A stretch of 64,000 bases of DNA from Tachypleus tridentatus (GCF_004210375.1 NC_134831.1:46286035-46350034), one strand, 5' to 3'; positions 1-12,084 are shown, counted from the first letter of the stretch. Notes: generated by a model not told the origin, from the letters alone. Made by a program: numbers and translations.

Positions 1-420
1 TCGTTAAATTTATCTGGTGAGAAGAGTTTTATGGCTGTGTTTATTTGATTTTTTAGTGTGTTGAGTGTTTGTTTTGTTTCATAAGCTGAGTCGCAATGAA
101 TGTATAGTCCAGTATGGGTGATTTTTTAGTGGATTCCTGTTTTAAACTGTGTATCGGTTCTTGTAATTTTGAGGTTAAGAAATGATATTTGATTGCTTTC
201 ATCCTGTTGACATGTGAAGTTAATGTTGGAATGTATAGAGTTAATGTGATTGAAAAAATTAAGTATGTATTCTGTAGATGTAAATCCCGCAATCATGTCA
301 TCTTCATATTTGAACCAGTATAGTGACAGATATAATGCTGTGCTAATTACTTGTGTTTCAACATGTATCATAAAAATATTGGCTAGAACTTGTGATACTA
401 GATTGCCCATGCTTAAGCCA
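1..420 (-). pseudogene. Penelope-like element reverse transcriptase fragment
   Basis: The minus strand encodes a fragment of a Penelope-like (PLE) reverse transcriptase. Visible blocks are VLANIFM, the catalytic box as WFKYEDD (both aspartates kept; the usual middle residue is V), then INSIHSNINFTC and ISFLNLKITRTDTQFKTG, which is the order typical of PLE RT cores. Reading in the lower-numbered part continues in a second frame, showing a frameshift. The window edge truncates the element, so the GIY-YIG endonuclease seen in the related copy at 54425-55600 is not visible here. Not functional as it stands. Confidence 0.85.
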
Positions 421-576
421 TTTGTTTAAAATTTCACAACCGCCTCCAAAGATGTGGTCAGCTATCCGTCAGATACTTTTCTTTCTTTGTGAACCTGACA
501 ATAACCGAAGAAAGTTGAAACATTGTTCGCTCCTCTACATAGAATTTTTCAACCATACCAGCCGTTTTAACATAAA
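421..576 (+). repeat. Penelope-like element terminal sequence
   Basis: This segment resembles the non-catalytic end of the PLEs at 54425-54560 and the inserted fragment at 15472-15658 (shared reading PDxxRRxxKxCxLLYxxF) but lies in the opposite orientation to the RT fragment next to it. Inverted terminal arrangements of this sort are known for Penelope elements. It ends at CAGCCGTTTTAACAT, directly against the Tc1 terminus. Confidence 0.7.
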
Positions 577-2164
577 CACTGCTGGCCAAAGTCTTAATAC
601 CAATGAAGATGAAGAAAAAATATGCATTTTGCGTTGTTAGACTCAACCACTTATTTAACTAGAGTTTCGACAGACGAGAATAAGAAAAGTAAAAAATCAA
701 AATAAAAAAAAAACATTTTAGCATTTAATGGGCAAAATGTGAACACTATGAAATTAGCCTAAATACTAGCTGGTGAAAACTTCAAGACCATACTGAAACG
801 AAGCATAAATCAGTAAACACGAAAAGAAATTTAGTTATTTGTGTTCAAGAATTAGCGTTGTCAACATTTTCCACTGACATCTCCTGTGTTACATTAGGTA
901 ATAACATGGCAAAAGCTAAAAAAATGGCAGAGTTTAAACGTGGCAGAATTGTCGATCTGAGAAAGTAAGGTCTCTCTCAACATGCCTTTACCAGTGAGAT
1001 TGGGCGAAGTGAAACTTAAAATTTCTTAAACGACCCTGAGGTACACGGAACAAGAATTGTAATTGGTCGGACCAAGAAAATCTTACCAGCGTTGAGCAGG
1101 AGGATTCTACTGGTTATCCGGCAAGACACCAGCCAATCGTCGAATTAAGGCTCTTCATAACGCAGAATGCAGCTCAAGAACAATAAAACAGCATCTACGA
1201 GAGAAAGGCTTTAAAAACCGTAAACGTCTTCAAAGAGCCACGCCTCGTTCCACATCACGAAACAGCTCGTTTAAACTTTGCTAAGAAGCATCAAACATGT
1301 GACGTAGAAAAGTAGAAGAAGGTTTTGTTCTCTGATGAGAAGAAACTTTACCAGGATGGTGGTTTACCTGGGTTTCCAGCGTTACTGGCACAATAAGGAT
1401 ATCCCACCGGAGACATTTTCTACACGACACTGTGGAGGAGGTTCCATCATGATCTGGGATGCTTTCTCCTTCCATGGAACAATGGAGCTTCACGTTATAC
1501 AGGGGCATCAAACAGCAACTGGCTACATTGGCATGTTGGAGAGAGCATCCTTATTGACTGATGGCCCTCGCTTGTGTGGAAATGACTGGATCTTTCAGCA
1601 GAACGAAGCTGCAATCCACAATGTTCACATGACAAAGAACTTTTTTATGGCGAATAACGTTATTTTTTAGACCATCCAGTGCGTTCGCCCGAGCTGAACT
1701 CCATTGAAAATGTTTGGGGGTGGATGGCAAGGAAAGTCTATAGAAATGGATGTCAATTCCAAACACTGCATGATCTTCGTGAAGCCATCTTCACCACTTG
1801 GAATAGCATTCCATCCAATTTTGTGCAAACCCTTATATCGACCATGCCAAAGCAAATGTTTGCAGTTATTCGCAATGACGGCCGTGCAACTCACTACTGA
1901 GACCTCTTGTTGGGCATTTACTACCATGTTTAGGACTTCTTTTTGGTATGGTCTTAAGCTTTGGACCTGCTAGTATTTATGCTAATTTCATAGCGTTCAC
2001 ATTTTCCGTATTAAGTGTTAAAACTTCTTGTATTTTTATTTTTCATTTTCTTATTTTCATCTTTTGAAGCTCTACTCAAATAAGTGGTTGAATTTAACAA
2101 CGCAAAATGCATTTTTTTCTTTATGTCTTTATGTTCATGGGCCTTAACGTTATGGTCAGCAGTG
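577..2164 (+). mobile_element. Tc1-like DNA transposon, full length, dead
   Basis: A 1588-bp Tc1-family element. Both ends read CACTGCTGRCC inward and the inverted repeats stay recognisable for about 130-140 bp (577-715 against 2164-2030), unusually long for simple Tc1 copies but known in this superfamily. A TA follows the right end; the matching left TA has become AA. The inverted repeats contain the shared block ATGCATTTTGCGTTGTT. Between them lies a broken transposase gene (906-1900). Confidence 0.88.
906..1900 (+). pseudogene. Tc1 family transposase, multiply disrupted
   Basis: The relic starts MAKAKKMAEFKRGRIVDLRK and then hits a stop; further stops and frame changes follow through the DNA-binding half. 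The catalytic half is clearer: [12 protein letters not shown] near 1435-1470, [10 protein letters not shown] near 1595-1620, and PELNSIENVWGWM near 1690-1725, ending NDGRATHY. In active Tc1 transposases the second block reads QQDN, where the D is catalytic; here it reads QQNE. The final catalytic E (in IEN) is retained. The N-terminal nonsense codon and loss of the catalytic D make it inactive. Confidence 0.88.
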
Positions 2165-2618
2165 TATAAATGTATAAAAAAATTAAATGCGTGGCAGTTA
2201 TTTCGATTTATCACTTTGCATCTCAAGAAGAGATACAAAGCAATCGAGGGCGCTCAGAAGAGACCTTCTCTTCGTCCTACGCGTGATGTAAAATTTAACT
2301 AGGCTAGTGATTGATTATTAATAGCTAAACCGACAAGAGTTAAAGTTAACGAGATTGTAATGCAATCTGGTGTCAAAGGTCCAATGGTGGTGCTCGAGAG
2401 GTTAAATATTGACTCTACAAAAAAAAGCACACTGGAGGATAAGAATCTGTATGCTGTGGGGGGGGGGAGCAACTGGTGGACCACGAGAAAACTCACTTTC
2501 ACGATCAGAAAACAGAAAAGTCTACCCTCCGTGCCAGGAAGTTGCCAGAAATAAAATTAGGGTTAGTAAAGCTTATAACAAAAACACTCAAAATATATAC
2601 AACGATAAAACACAATTA

Positions 2619-3470
2619 TTAAGTCTGCGATAGATCAAAAGATCGATCTAAAAAACTAGGCGGGTATATATAGGCAGTTCGTGGATTCAAATCGATTCTA
2701 TCTGTCTCAATGAGTCGTTCTCTTTCAGTCTGGCACGATTGGTGTCTTATTGCGAATCTTGCTGAATGTGAGTCGATATCTGTAGCGGTTAATATGTTTG
2801 TAGTCTTATCGAGCGTAGTTTGAGTCTGGCATGAAGCTGTCTTCTTTGGTTTGGGTTTCTGCTGATGGGTAACGTCAACGTTGCTCAGAGTATCGTCTCA
2901 TTAATTAAAGGGTTGCTGCTTGGAGCAGAGATAACTGGAATACATGAAGATGAAAAACTTACTGGAGGAGGGGTACTTTGATTGACAGACTTGACATGTT
3001 GAAGTGTAGTTGGTCGACGTTGGGGACGTTCGACACTAAAATGAAAATACTGTAGGTACATCTGAGGTTAAGTAAATAATCATGTACCTGTTTATGCTTG
3101 GTCACGACTTTATCAACGTAAGTTATTAAATTTGTGGTCTTGGAGTGGATTCTGTGGGCCGCATGGAGTTTCGTGGAAGTTCTTGTTTCCAGAGAAAGTT
3201 GACTTCAGCTGGAAATACAGAGAGATGAACGTTCTTGATAAATACCGCGTTTTAGCTAATGGAACTTTTGGTGGGAGAGGAGTGAACGTTGATATCTTCT
3301 TTCCATGGTTTACATAGATAATCATGGTGCTGGAGTATGGAAGGCTGCAGTAATAAGCCTTCTCGGCGAAGGATTCTAGTTTTTCTTGGGTAAACTGAGA
3401 CGTTAGGTTTGAACTGGTCGATGAAGGCAAAAATTTGACAAGTGAAGAAATCCAAATACAAGTTTATGGG
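2619..3470 (-). pseudogene. Unidentified coding-like block, copy 1
   Basis: On the minus strand a reading frame ends at the TAA at 2619-2621 and runs upstream without stops for about 250 bp, containing KTASCQTQTTLDKTT, then CQTERERLIETDRI and PRTAYIYPP. The last two motifs recur in the homologous blocks of units 2 and 3. Further upstream (3035 to about 2890) the frame VERPQRRPTTLQHVKSV is open but offset by one, implying a frameshift. A GT-AG pair would remove a 52-bp intron at 3036-3087, but the region is also readable through. Upstream sequence to about 3470 stays alignable between units. I do not recognise the family. It may be the last exons of a decayed host gene or a reading frame of an unrecognised repeat. 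Confidence 0.4.
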
Positions 3471-3769
3471 TTTTTAACCATACTTATTTATTATTGTGTA
3501 TTGGTTAAGTATATAAATTGTCTAACTTTCAAAGAAACATACATGCAGCCCAGGTTGCCGTCCATTTTATCACTTTTCACTTAATTATTCTTGTTTCAAT
3601 ATTTTGCAGCTCTGTTTACTAATATACAAGTATATGCTATATTCAGATATCTATTTATGTATATCTAAATATATGTTAGTTAGTTATCACCATTAGATTC
3701 CATCTAGGAACATAGTGCTGCAATCGCTTGCGGATTCTTCAAGTATTTTTAAGTAAGTAGGTTGTTAGC

Positions 3770-4002
3770 ACACTGCACCGAGCCGTCCCTAATTTAGCAG
3801 TGTAAGACAAGAGGAAAGGCAGCTAGTCATCACCACCCACCGCCAACTCTTGGACTACTCTTTTACCAACGAAAAGTGGGATTGACGGTACATTATAACG
3901 CCCCCACGACTGGGAAGGCGAGCATGTTTGGCACGACGCGGGCGCGAACCCGCAACCCTCGGATTACGAGTCGCACGCCTTACGCGCTAGGACATGCCAG
4001 AC
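3770..4002 (-). mobile_element. tRNA-derived SINE, family 1
   Basis: A minus-strand copy of the most frequent SINE here. Reading backwards it shows a tRNA-like head with A and B box character (B box GGTTCGCGCCC), then the body motifs GGGGGCGTTATAATG, TGGCGGTGGGTGGTGATGAC and CTAATTTAGC in reverse complement. It is inserted in the unit framework at a site with no SINE in units 2 and 3. Confidence 0.85.
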
Positions 4003-6559
4003 CAAATATATGTATACTATCATATTCCTCTCACGTATTAGTTGCCTATTAGTTTGAATATCCGTAATTATTTTAAATTGTATTTTCTGTGACTGTTGAA
4101 TTACAGTTGGTTAAAAAATTGTTGAGCGTGACAAGTAGAGAAACTGTTCAGAGGAAAGTTAATTGAAGGATTTTCGATGTTAGAGATAAATAATCATGAA
4201 AAGTTATTTTGTAACAACAATGAAATCTTTATAGAGAGAAATGTATGTATCAAAATAGGGACGATCGCACTTATTCTTGAGAATAGTTTTCACAAAAAAA
4301 TATCATTTCTATCTTTCGTGCAAACGACAAATAGAAGTAAGAAACTCACGTCAGTACGACATATAAATATGAAAAGAACCACATAATGTTTTATACTTTA
4401 CATAACGTTTTATAGTAATACACAAATAGATACTGCTAAAAACAAACATTTAGTGTTGAAAAGTTTTCTGGTAGTGATAAAAACAAATGTAAGGTTGTAT
4501 GATACTCTACAGAGTATTTGATTTGGCATTTGGTTTATTTCATTTGTAACTAAGTTGAAACTTTCCTGATATCTTAAAAATGAAATAGATTAGCTACCCT
4601 ATGCCCGCCATCAATACCCGATTAAAAAATTGCGGTTCTTGAATATAGAAGAATAGAGGAAAGAATTAGCTATTTCTATCCTTATTCCAAAATATTATCA
4701 GAACTCCACTTTAATCCAGCACTGCAACCACGAGTATCAAAATCTGGTTTTTAGCGTCTTAAGCCCACAGACTAACCGTTGATTTATCTTTTATTCTGAC
4801 TATAAGATTTCAGAAAGCAATCGCAGATATGACGAAAACATCACAGCTCCAAAAACATAAAAGATATATTAAGTTTCTGTATCTACAATAATTATATATT
4901 TTTCCATAATCAGTTTTTAAACAAGTAATAGTTCCAAAGGGAGCTAAATATTCTACTTGTATAGCAAATTTATATCTTCACAATTATGCCAATAGATTTT
5001 TTTAAAACTACACTGTTTCAGATAATTTTTTCTTAACCTACAGACTATAGATGATTTAATTAGTATAAATAGTCCTGAAATAAATGTTATTAACACTATA
5101 TATCCAGCAGAATTAGAAACTCAAAATACTTCAACATATTTGAACCAAACCAAATTATTTAAATTTATCAATTAAAATAATTGCTAAGGATATCAATTTA
5201 TATTTTTTTCATAAAAGAAAATATTTTTTCTTTTATAATTTATGGTCTACCATCTTTTAATAGTACGATACCGCACCCTTCTGTTATAAGCATTATAACT
5301 TTGCAATTACTCAGATATTGTAAAATTAGGAATAAATTGCAATAATATATCAGTAATGTTGAAATACTGATAAAAAGTCAATAGTTACTTCATGTCGTAA
5401 AGAAACTTTAAATAAAATTATTAAACTGTTCTGTAACAAATATATGAATGTATTATATAAATATAAAGAAACAAGAATTTTACTAAAAATTTATAATAAC
5501 TATTTTTAGTTATGAATAAGGCAGTTTAATAGCGTGTCACGACTTTATGCAGATATGCACCTTACCGCATGTAAAGGTTTGTTTAGAACATGATAGTCAC
5601 AATAGACTTATAGAGTGGTGGTCGGGGGTTATACTGGAATGCTAACTTCATGAGGTAAATTTAATTAACTCACCCCAAAATGACCTTATTTTCCTTATTC
5701 TTATAAACTTTAACTCACTCTTTCTTCTTCTTTATTTCGGAGAGCAGTTCTATATGTGAGATTGGCGAATGAGAGTAAAGACTGATAGATGGTGTATTCC
5801 CATCGGAATGTGAGTCCTTCTTCCCTCGTCACCTGAAAACCTAAGATACATTTTATACCTCAAATTATAACTTATACCCTGAGATCATTTCAGTTAGTTC
5901 AGTTTATTTTTGTTCATAACAAATTAGTATAAAATGTATATATCACTCTAAGAAAAACACTATTTTATTTTGACAAAAATTAACATTTTACAAACAATCC
6001 CAGTTTTATGTTAAGAAAGATATGATAAACCTCTGTCATTATTAAAACAAAATATATAAGCTTATTAAATTTTCTAAATAAAATGTTAATTTTTATAAAC
6101 ATTCTAATACCATTAGAGTCACTCAAGATTAATAATAAAAGCAAAACTATAAATATCACGTATTTATTAAATACAAATATATAAAAGAGATTAATGTTAA
6201 CAACGCTCCCTGTGGTGTTGATGACGTAATCGTAATTAAAATGTGAATATTCAATATAACATTCACAAGGTAATAATCAATATGTATTTATTAATTTGCA
6301 CATAATTTTACCTCATTATTTAATTAATTAACCTTTAAGTAATAATAAATTAAATATTAATTATTGAGTTGCGCACCATTTGCATCTAATTTATTAATCA
6401 GCATTCAGTTAATAAATGGTTAATTAGACATTAATTATTAATCATCATATCATTTGCATATGCACATATACATATGCGTCCTCCCGGTAGACTCATCAGA
6501 TAGTCCAATGTGTGGCTTTGCTGTGAGAAAACATACATAAATATGGTGTCTCACTTCCG
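4003..6559. other. No gene seen; unit framework
   Basis: AT-rich. The stretch 4003-4830 aligns with 35400-36260 and 59280-59660, and 4840-5490 aligns with 38510-39060. From 5490 onward there is no counterpart in unit 2. Open frames of up to 69 codons occur but none shows a recognisable motif. The most AT-rich part (6190-6480) contains repeated ATTAATTA-like runs and two ATTTGCAT octamers. Confidence 0.6.
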
Positions 6560-7260
6560 CCTACCTTAACGCTCCTCTTCATCTCAGTTTTGTTTTGTTC
6601 TGTTTGTCTCTGCCATCACCACTATCCTGTCCTAGTTTAAATCTTCCCTTACAGCTGAGTTACTAGCTGTTGAAAACATACCTGACCTTTTCCTATTTAT
6701 GTGTAAACCATCCATTCTAAATTCTTCCCTCCCACCATTTAACTGATCCCATAAGTCTATCTAGCTAAATTGTTTATTTTTAGATATTAATTTCAGCCTA
6801 GTATTTAGCCCTGATGACCTACTCCAAATTTTATCTTAACAAATAATTCTTGTCAGTATTCCAGGCACAGTTAATTTATAGTATTTATCTTTAAATATTT
6901 TTATTAATGTCTTATACTTATTAATTAGCTCCTCTGATTTATCCTTCCCTGTATAAATAACTCATACGGACACAACAAAACTACCTATTTCTTTGTCCCC
7001 TTCATTATATCTTTTCGTCTGTCAGTTACGTCTTCCACTTGTGCCCTAGGGTACTCTTCTCTCCCTATTAACCTCACAAACTATTCTATCCATGTACTGT
7101 ATCAAGGAATCACTCACAACTATAACATCTTTAAGTTCATAATCTATATCCCATTGCATTCCATCTGTTTTCCCTCCCCCTAATAGATCGTCGTCTACAT
7201 AAGCAAATTGCTGATATACGTTGCTCGTTAGAATAGGATCTTTAGAATTAAGTTCGCTAT
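6560..7260 (-). pseudogene. CR1-like ORF1 relic with esterase-type domain
   Basis: Degenerate minus-strand copy of the relic at 62990-63650. Recognisable order: QQFAYVDDDLLGGGKTDG, YELKDVIVVSDSLIQYMD, then further downstream fragments corresponding to the SGNH-type block near 6600-6800. The nucleophile motif of SGNH hydrolases (GDS) reads SDS here. Stops and frameshifts interrupt it. ORF1 proteins with an SGNH esterase domain are known from CR1/L2 non-LTR retrotransposons; that is the basis for the call. Absent from unit 2, where the whole 8.3 kb segment is missing. Confidence 0.65.
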
Positions 7261-8590
7261 TTTATCCCTAATACGACCCATCCTAACTGGTGTGACAAGT
7301 GTGAGACTTGTGAATATCAGTTTGAATGATTTGGGTCTTTATGGATATTATTGTGACTAGTCTTAGTTTATAATGGGTGTCAAGATTTGGCACAAGACTG
7401 TTATGGTTGCGAGTGTGAATAGTGTGTGACTGTTATGGATGTCAGTGTGAGTTCTGCAAGTTCAATATGGATGGAAGCGTGACTGAAGAAACACTTATTG
7501 GTATAAGGGAGTAAAAACTATATTACTAAAACACCCGTTTCAATGGAATCACATTAAAGTGAAAAGAACACCGTCACAAAATAATGTATAACAAATATAC
7601 ATTACTAATAAACTTCACTGAAATTTTGTAAAAGAATACATGTTAATAAAATACTGTAACTGAGTGACATAGCCGACCTATAAGAAAAGAATTAGCTATG
7701 ATATAACTGAAATAATAGCTATGACTGAGAACAATAATTGTTAATGATAAACTATATATCATTGGTATTAAATACGTTAATAATCATTATCGTATTTGAC
7801 ATAGAAACATCTTTAGTAACGTTATACTTTTATTTATTACAATATTTTTCAACAGATTAACAGTGTTACTCTACTGATATTATATTCAAGTATAAAACAG
7901 GAAAACACGCTCAAAATATTTTACTTGAAAAGATAAATTTCCCTAAACAACAGAACTTTCTTCTATACCAAGATAAAAACATTATCAATAGGTATCAAAA
8001 TATGTTTTTTTAGTTTTCGTTTTCCATGTCGTTATTTATACATAGACACGAACCGACACCACTGACATTATACGTGACATTATAAAATGGAAACAAGAAC
8101 TTGCAGAGGTAACAAATAAAACGTGACGTATCTTAATTATTGTTTGTACATGTGTTATAATAATTATTTTATAATGTCCACAGTATTAGAAATCTGTCAT
8201 TACGGTGAAATTTCCTTTTCTTTCTTACAACATAACTATATGATAAGCGACAGTCGTTAATGTGAACATAAAACTGACAGAACGAATGACAAAGTTCTCC
8301 CCGTTTTTTTTTTATATTTCTGATCTGTTGTTTTTGTTACATTGAATCAATTAGATTCTTTTTATTTAACGTATATTCAACACTTTACATTTTAGTGAGT
8401 ACAAATCAGCTGCCTATTGTTCTATTGATTGTTTATTTTTGGTCTGTAACTTATAAGAAATGTTGATTAGATAGATTTGTAAACATAGTTGGAAAAAAAA
8501 TTCATCGTATTTACAGAAAATGTATGGTATACAAAATTCACGTAAAAATATTCGACTAGTTATTAGATCTATATTCACGCTTGCCATTTG
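7261..8590. other. No gene seen; shared with unit 3
   Basis: About 7500-7860 is collinear with 63770-64000, so the similarity between the two CR1 relics continues into flanking DNA and reflects duplication rather than two insertions. No exon, SINE or transposon was recognised in the rest. Confidence 0.5.
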
Positions 8591-8594
8591 ACAT

Positions 8595-9140
8595 TTTCAC
8601 AGTCTAACGTTCTTGTTATTAACATCCACGTTATACAGTTGTTGTTAATAATAAACACAATGTCCTCTCGTGGTATAGCGGTATGTTTGTGGACTTTCAA
8701 CGCTTAAAACCAAGTTTTTATACCCGTGGTAGGCAGAGCACAGATATCCCGTTGTGTAACTTTGTTTTATTACAAAAATACAAGAAATATCTACAATATT
8801 TTCACAATGTACAGATCTCCTGTTCATGTCCACGGTGTTTACATAGTGAACAGTTCATGTTGTTAACTATTGTCTAAGGTGTTTACACAATTTACAGTTG
8901 TGTTCTTACTATACGCAATGTTTTCACAGTGTGCAACAGCGTTTTCAAATTGAACATTAATGTTGTTACTATCCTCAATAGTTTCACGGTTTACAACTCT
9001 TGTTGTTAATAATTTATAATTTCACAATAGATTAATCTACAAAGACATGATGGACGATTTCACTTAAATTTAGTCCCGATCAAAACCACATTACTTCCAC
9101 AGTGTACAATTATGTTAACATTCACAACGTTTTCTCAGTT
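8595..9140. repeat. Degenerate tandem repeat, period about 40-58 bp
   Basis: Variants of a phrase close to TTCACAGTGTACAAC followed by TTGTTGTTAATAATCCACAATG recur at about 8597, 8810, 8885, 8930, 8985, 9095 and 9125. Spacing is irregular and the copies are diverged. A SINE (8663-8790) interrupts the array. Possible decayed minisatellite. Confidence 0.5.
8663..8790 (+). mobile_element. tRNA-derived SINE, family 2
   Basis: Shows the family-2 sequence: TAGCGGTATGTTTGTGGACT, an AACGCTTAAAACC segment, a degenerate B box, then GTGGTAGGCAGAGCACAGAT and a TGTGTAACTTTG end. Inserted within the degenerate tandem repeat. Confidence 0.8.
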
Positions 9141-10511
9141 TGTTGTCAGTAACCGGCTAATTTAGTAAAACACTTCTGATAAATTCACTTAGTGTCCGTC
9201 ATAACCACCTTCTTCACGTTATCTGGCCAGAAGCTGTTTGCCAAAGGTTTTGGTTTCAATGTTAAACGTTATTTCTAGTTGCTACGACACCTCTAAAAAC
9301 GTATTAAAATTAGAATTATTTACTTCAAGTAAAATGCTACAGTATTTCTATCTAATTATTGTGACATGATATAAAGCAGAAGACAGTGATCGTTTGCTGC
9401 TAGAAAATCAGTGTATTCATAAATTATATGATAAGAAGAGATAGAGTGATCATAAACTAGAACAATATTTTGTCTTTGCCCAATTTATGCCTTTAGTAAC
9501 CACACATAAGATTAACAAAATAAACTTTAAACCTAAGAACCTATTTCTAAAGCTGATTGTTGAGCTAAAATTACTAACAGAAAACTATTTTCAATAACGT
9601 TTCGAACGTAAATACTTCTTTCTACCTAGTTCAAGATAAAACCTCTATTTTTCCAAAGTTCTCTTGTGATGAACATCCAATGAGCATTTGAAGAAATGTG
9701 TTATTAATTAATATAACAGAAAATAACAAGAAGAAAAAAGTTAATCCGGGTGAGATTTCGGTAACAAAAGATGAATGTAAAAACAGAACAAATTGAAGAA
9801 AAGAAAATGTTGGAAAATTTGTTTTAAAGATAAAAAATTAAGAATGGTAGTTTGCCAACCGATAAGGTTATAAAAGATAAGTGTAAAAAATACTCGTATG
9901 AAAAGGTTATTCAACTAGTTTTTTCAATGTTACAACTTGTAAATGTGATGAGATGTTACTATAAGACCTGTTCTATTTTTAAACACTACATTTATATCGT
10001 CCCTGAAGAATTTTCGAGAATAAGAAAACTGTATAAAAACAGTACTCCAACTGTGATCGCTGCATCCATTATCAAAGACATGTCTTATTCAATCCAGAAC
10101 TTTTCAAGTCACCTGGGATGCAATATAAACAATAGTGGTCAAAACTATTTTTATAAACCTTTTCGCACAATAGTTGTTGTTATGGTATGATTAGCAATGT
10201 ATATGGTGAATACAATGTGTTTGGAATACAACTGTTATACACTGTTCTAAATCTTCGAAATCCCTGTCGGGCAAGATAAAGAATGTATCATTTAAAAATG
10301 TAATAGACCGTATAATATTGTCTTACATCAAGTATAATTAAAAATTTACTATGTTTCACTTCAGAACGAGGTCATGAAACAAGAATGGCGTATTACGAAT
10401 ATATTCTGAGCAGCTCATCTGTTACATTGATATCTGTATTTGTTTAACACAGTGGTAAATGATGTTATGCGAGCTGATAATTATAGTATTAGATATGTGT
10501 AGGATTTGTAT
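9141..10511. other. No gene recognised
   Basis: AT-rich DNA private to unit 1 in this window. The longest open frame is 112 codons on the plus strand (9852-10190). It shows no motif, signal or repeat I know and could easily be chance in such DNA. Confidence 0.4.
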
Positions 10512-10750
10512 GAATTTCGCACAACGCTACACCAGGTCTATGTGCCCTAGCCGTCCGTAATTTACCAGTGATGGACTAGATTTACTCGAAGGAAGGTTGG
10601 TGGTTAAAACCAAACATTAATAACGAGTACTTTGATTAACCGTCACATTATAACTGTCACACGGCTGGAAGGGCAAGCATGTTTGGTGTGACAGAGATTC
10701 GAACATACAGTCTAGAGATTACGAGCCATGTACCCATAACTAGCAGGTCG
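10512..10750 (-). mobile_element. tRNA-derived SINE, family 1, diverged
   Basis: Minus-strand copy. Recognisable are the tail-side GAATTTCGCACAACGCTACA, the body CTAGCCGTCCGTAATTTACC and the head-side GATTCGAACA B box followed by AGATTACGAG. Many substitutions suggest an old copy. Confidence 0.75.
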
Positions 10751-12060
10751 CAGGAAATGAGTATTGTGGTGTATTAGATACGTGTATAAAGTGAATATTG
10801 TCATATTGTATCTGTTAAATATTTCTTATATTACTTTTGTTTAAAGTTACTTTTAAAAGTATTCTTGTAACTTATGACTCAATATTGGCGTATTGGGAGC
10901 ATGAGAGGAGCAACTATTATACGATAAGATCATCTCACGATTGTATTAATAGCATACTAGATTTTGATGCATAAAATGATGACTTTGGACTGCATGAAAA
11001 GTTAATATTATGGTATATTAGGTAGGTATGAGGTACTCGATTTGTTATGATTATAATGTTAAGGTAACAAAAATAAGGTCATTATTATAATTTTAAAATA
11101 GATCTATAATTACTATTATATAGACTATTTACAGATCATGTTCGAGATTTGGAGTTACTTCAGTATTTCCATAACGTTTCCAACTAGAGAACGCATTAAT
11201 GTAGCGGTTACTGGAATTGCAACATTTATCAAAGTTATAACGTTACTGTCACTTGTGTACGGTAATCATACAGGTATTTTGACGTTTCTGGAGTCATTAC
11301 ACTGGTAATACAATATGCATGTTTTAGTTAGTACCGCAACAAGTCTGTGCTGATTCTAAAACACTTCTACTGTAACTTTAGTTGTACTGTAACAAGCATA
11401 TGTGCACTATATTAATACTACAACTTGTCTACAGTAATTTTTGTACTTTAATATGCATGTAATTATTATAGTTTTACTATGTCGTAATTTTAGTTACCAT
11501 AGCAGAACTTCAATGTTACTGCAGTAGTAAAACTGGTGTGTTGTTACTACAAGTGACTTGTCATTGAATTTTATTTACGGAATTACATGGTTAACATCTT
11601 GGTTACGATTTTATGGTACAGATAGCTCATTATGAAAATTTGTAATTATAAAACAATAACAACGATAATACAATCGTACTGTCTGTTTTCAGACGTAATT
11701 TATAGTTTGTATCAGTATTCTATCGGCGCAAGTTGATAGATAAACGTTTGTTAGCTTGTGAAACGAAAGTATATCAATGAAAATGTTGTTAACACAACTC
11801 GTGCCTAAACTGATTGAGAACTATAGTTTCAGATAAATTTTGGACTGAGGTTTATACGCGTAGGTCGTACAATGATTATATTGTTGTGGACGTTAGTCTA
11901 AAACTGTCTATCAATATAAGTAGACTTGTAATAATATTGATAAAAACGTATATTATAGTTAGTTTTTAAACAGTATCTCATTGAATTAGGGAGAAAAATT
12001 GATAATTTTACTCCATTTTCTGGGGAAGAGTGTCGATAGGATAAAGACTTTGGACAGTTA
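10751..12060. other. No gene seen; weak internal repeats
   Basis: AT-rich. Between about 11150 and 11530 short phrases such as TTACTGTAAC, GTTGTACTGTAAC and CAACTTGT recur irregularly, like a very old tandem repeat. No exon recognised. Confidence 0.35.
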
Positions 12061-12084
12061 CATTTTTTTTTTATTAAAGAATAC

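Larger units (their letters stand above)
1..2190. repeat. Right end of a preceding duplication unit (unit 0)
   Basis: This stretch holds a Penelope-like element followed by a Tc1 transposon and ends where unit 1 begins. Its Penelope part (1-420) is collinear with 55200-55560 in unit 2, and the junction of the Penelope end with a Tc1 terminus near 576 has a counterpart near 55600. I therefore read it as the end of a unit lying mostly left of the window. It lacks the 1.8 kb seen between Tc1 remnant and unit boundary in unit 2 (55640-57420). The unit assignment is inference from visible similarity. Confidence 0.6.

Noticed and set aside
577..2164. Possibility that the Tc1 copy is intact and active
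   Set aside because: Nonsense codon after about 20 residues, several frame changes, loss of the catalytic D in QQDN and mutated left TA.
2195..3480. Block repeated at the start of each unit, considered as long terminal repeats of a giant element
   Set aside because: The copies bound large collinear segments that also contain a host gene with introns, and lack TG...CA ends, primer-binding site or gag-pol between them; tandem duplication explains them better.
9852..10190. A 112-codon plus-strand open frame
   Set aside because: No motif, no splice context and no second copy for comparison; such a length is expected by chance in 64 kb of AT-rich DNA.
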